Under the pieces are notes generated by a model. It searched no databases and was not told the origin of the DNA. It saw only the letters and a program-made list of their open reading frames with translations. Source: Cacajao melanocephalus (Eukaryota; Chordata; Mammalia; Primates; Pitheciidae). From it: 64,000 nt of DNA. Shown piece by piece: positions 61,746 to 64,000 of this stretch (positions are counted from its first letter, which is position 1; each line of letters opens with the position of its first letter). A program made the translations under genes and the position numbers. The stretch is from assembly GCA_963573385.1 (NCBI GenBank), contig CAUYLG010075706.1, forward strand, positions 62,001 through 126,000, in the 5' to 3' direction.

Positions 61746-62031
61746 ATTTTTGAGACAGGGTCTTGCTGTGTTGCTCAGGCTGGAGAGGTATGCTCATGGC
61801 TCACTGCAGCTTCAACCTCTCAGGCTCAAGTGATTCTTCCATCTAAATTTCCTGAATATCTGGGAATACAGTTGTGAGCCAACATGCCCAGCTAAAGTTT
61901 TTAAGATACTTTTTTAGAGATGGCAATCTCATTATGTTGCCAAGGCTGGTTTTGAACCCCTGGGCTCAAGCAATACACCCACATTAGCCTCCCCAAATGC
62001 TGGCATTACAGGTCTGAGCCACTGCACCCGG
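61746..62031 (-). repeat. Alu SINE (AluJ-like), antisense
   Basis: TTTTTGAGACAGGGTCTTGC, both diverged arms, the AGTTTTTAAGATACTTTTTT linker, and the end GAGCCACTGCACCCGG. The (TTTA)n/(ATTC) tail is continuous with it. Many substitutions, so an old copy. Confidence 0.95.
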
Positions 62032-62173
62032 AAATTCTTTTATGATTAACATTTTATCCAATTTTTTTCTGAAAACTGTGAAACTAGATTTCTGAAGCTA
62101 GTCTACTATTTCGATTATTATATTACTCTCTTTTATATTTCATTTATGAATGCAAAAAGTATTTACTCTAACG

Positions 62174-62392
62174 TAGGGGTATCCAACATTTTGGCTTCCC
62201 TGGGCCACATTAGAAGAATTGTCTTGGACCACAAATAAAATACACTAACACTAACAATAGATGATGAGCTAAAAACAAAAGTCACAGCAAAATCTCATAA
62301 TACTTTAAGGAAATTTATAAATTTGCATTAGGTCGCATTCAAAGCTATCCTGGGCTGCATGTGGCCCATGGGCTATAGGTTGGACAAGCTTG
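62174..62392 (+). mobile_element. MER30 DNA transposon (hAT-Charlie), full length
   Basis: From TAGGGGTATCCAACATTTTG through CTTCCCTGGGCCACATTAGA, AAATACACTAACACTAACAA, CTGGGCTGCATGTGGCCCAT to GTTGGACAAGCTTG. Flanking octamers CTCTAACG (62166-62173) and CTGTAGCG (62393-62400) match at six of eight positions, the 8-bp duplication expected of hAT elements. Noncoding. Confidence 0.93.
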
Positions 62393-62400
62393 CTGTAGCG

Positions 62401-64000
62401 TATATTAAGATTTAACTTTTAGAGGCATTAGTATAAGTAATATTAAAAATTAGCCATTTTACACACATATACACATACGCAACACACATGCATACACTGT
62501 GCTAGCATATACTATTTATTTATTCAGCAGGCATACTTTGAAAAAAATCTGCTAGATTTTCTCAAATTTATTATTTGATTTAATTCGCAATCAAATGAGA
62601 GAGCATTCTATACTAGCACATGAAAGTCAGTGCTTAAGGTTGGAGATCCCACTATATCCGAAAAAGATGAAAGCCTTGGGCATATAGAAGGAAAAACTGG
62701 AGTCATGTGACACTAAGGCAACACACAGTGCTATAATCCAGTAGAACTGTACATTTTTTCATCAAGCCTGACTTGCCCAAAGCCAATTCTCCCTTTGTAT
62801 GTAATCTTAAAGGGTGAAGGAGGGTGAAGGAGGCAAATTTCTTCTTTCAAACCACACAGGGAACATTTATTCAACTGAACAAAGACAATAATTCTTCCCC
62901 TCTTGACCTAAAGGAATAATAACAGTTTGCAAAAGCAACCAATTTATAAGCCCTGCAGGCTCAGAGGAAATCTGGCTTCTGCATTAGTGTCCAGAAACTC
63001 ACATTTCATTATGAGCCTTGAGAAGGAGTAACTGGCCAAGCCAAATTAACAATCTCTTCCTTAGATTTGCGGACTACATTCCCAATTGCTTATTTCTTAA
63101 TTCCATATGCAATTGGAAATCTAGTGGAAATATCCCCTCTTTGTTTAACCACAGGACCAACAGCTTTCCTCCTCTGTCATACATCATGACTTGTTTCCAT
63201 AGCAGCCACTTCGGGGACGGAAAAGAGTTTACATGATACTCCTTCCATAGGTGAAATTTTAAGAATGAAGCATTAGCGTTCATTTGCACAAGTACAAGGA
63301 CTGCTCGCATACATTTACTGTAAAGATAGGGCCTGTGTTCTCTCTGCATAACAAAGGTGTTAAGCCATTTAACGAAGGCTCTTCTTACGTGAGGTGTGCT
63401 CAGACTCAAATCTATATTCCCTCCCAAAGTTATAATCTTAGGCGGATTGCTCTCTATTAGTTCACAAAGGTGCAGAGAATCCTATTCAAGATTTTGCATT
63501 TATATTGTCATTTCTGCCCTGAATTACATAGCAGGGCTGCAAAAGAAAAACCTGTCACACGTGTGCTAATTTTCTATTAAAGTACCCATTTTGTAGCCTG
63601 AAATCCAGAAGTATGAATATGGAGGGCTGACTGCAGTTTAGGTACCATGTAAATAATTATTCGGAGTATTCCTTAAATTCCATAATTTTGAGGACTCAAA
63701 TTTGGAGCCATGATTACATTGACTGTGAAATACAACTCAATAAGAAGTACTGCTAATCGAAAAACAAAAACCAAGTCTAAATCATAGTTTTCACAACTCT
63801 TCTGTAATTTACCTCTAAATTCATGAAACTCTTGCTTTCTACCAAATTGCTTACTGAATGTGAAAGGTTTTCATCAATTCCTGTGGCTAGAATCATAATC
63901 TCTATCCTCTCTCAAATAGAAACTTCCAGAATTAATTTCACCTCAGAGGACCATACTTATAAATCCTAAATGACTACCAATTATCATACATACATAAAAA
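62401..64000. other. Repeat-free DNA, somewhat less AT-rich
   Basis: No repeat family or exon recognised. A short tandem duplication (GGTGAAGGA twice) sits near 62813-62831. The minus-strand frame 63074-63427 is 117 codons with no recognisable domain and no visible splice or promoter context. I treat it as noncoding, possibly part of a conserved noncoding element. Confidence 0.45.

Noticed and set aside
63074..63427. 117-codon minus-strand open frame as a gene
   Set aside because: No recognisable family, signal peptide or exon context. Kept only as a pointer to a possible noncoding element.

Overview
This window is vertebrate nuclear DNA and almost certainly comes from a human or another higher-primate chromosome. 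The evidence is a set of primate-restricted repeats: dimeric Alu SINEs in both orientations, L1PA/L1PB-like LINEs, an 80-bp MADE1 element, a MST-type MaLR LTR, an ERVK-like solo LTR, MER30 and MER2. The sequence is AT-rich, poor in CpG, and shows no exon, no known host gene, no tRNA or rRNA and nothing prokaryotic. It reads as intergenic DNA or the inside of a very long intron. Open frames that resemble known proteins all belong to broken transposable elements (L1, Tigger1, an ERV), and the rest look like chance.

Layout. 1-5,500: unique DNA with two tandem sense Alus, L1 3-prime scraps, a Tigger fragment, a hAT fragment and one antisense Alu. 5,500-7,540: a rearranged sense-strand L1 made of 5-prime UTR plus ORF1, then a short inverted ORF2 block, then the ORF2 end and 3-prime UTR. 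7,540-14,500: mostly unique DNA with short duplications and a promoter-like block. 14,504-15,312: 5-prime part of a Tigger1 transposon. 15,460-20,475: old L1M pieces, an ERVL-type LTR, L1ME and a Tigger-family MITE. 21,086-28,412: a compound TG/TA microsatellite, then two minus-strand L1s of different age. The second keeps its 5-prime UTR but has lost its 3-prime end. 28,413-39,000: mainly unique DNA, with an Alu monomer, an AT-rich palindromic region at 32.7-33.0 kb and MIR fragments. 39,083-42,080: an Alu cluster and an old antisense L1M broken by an Alu and by MER2. 45,702-45,781: MADE1. 48,935-49,431: ERVK-like solo LTR. 49,486-52,190: Alu monomer and a sense L1M carrying an Alu. 57,078-57,401: MST-like LTR. 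59,100-60,960: a gammaretrovirus-like ERV remnant interrupted by an Alu. 61,746-62,392: AluJ-like and MER30. The last 1.6 kb is repeat-free.

There is no pathway or operon here. The organisation is historical: old MIR, L1M and hAT/Tigger copies were interrupted by later ERVs, L1s and Alus, and several retain target-site duplications. I did not find a previously undescribed biological system. The most unusual signals are structural: an AT-rich palindrome with a direct copy of one arm, two inverted-repeat hairpins that look like template-switch products, an L1 with a 5-prime end but no 3-prime end, and a rearranged L1 with an internal inversion. Repeat subfamily names come from memory of family consensus sequences, not from a database search.
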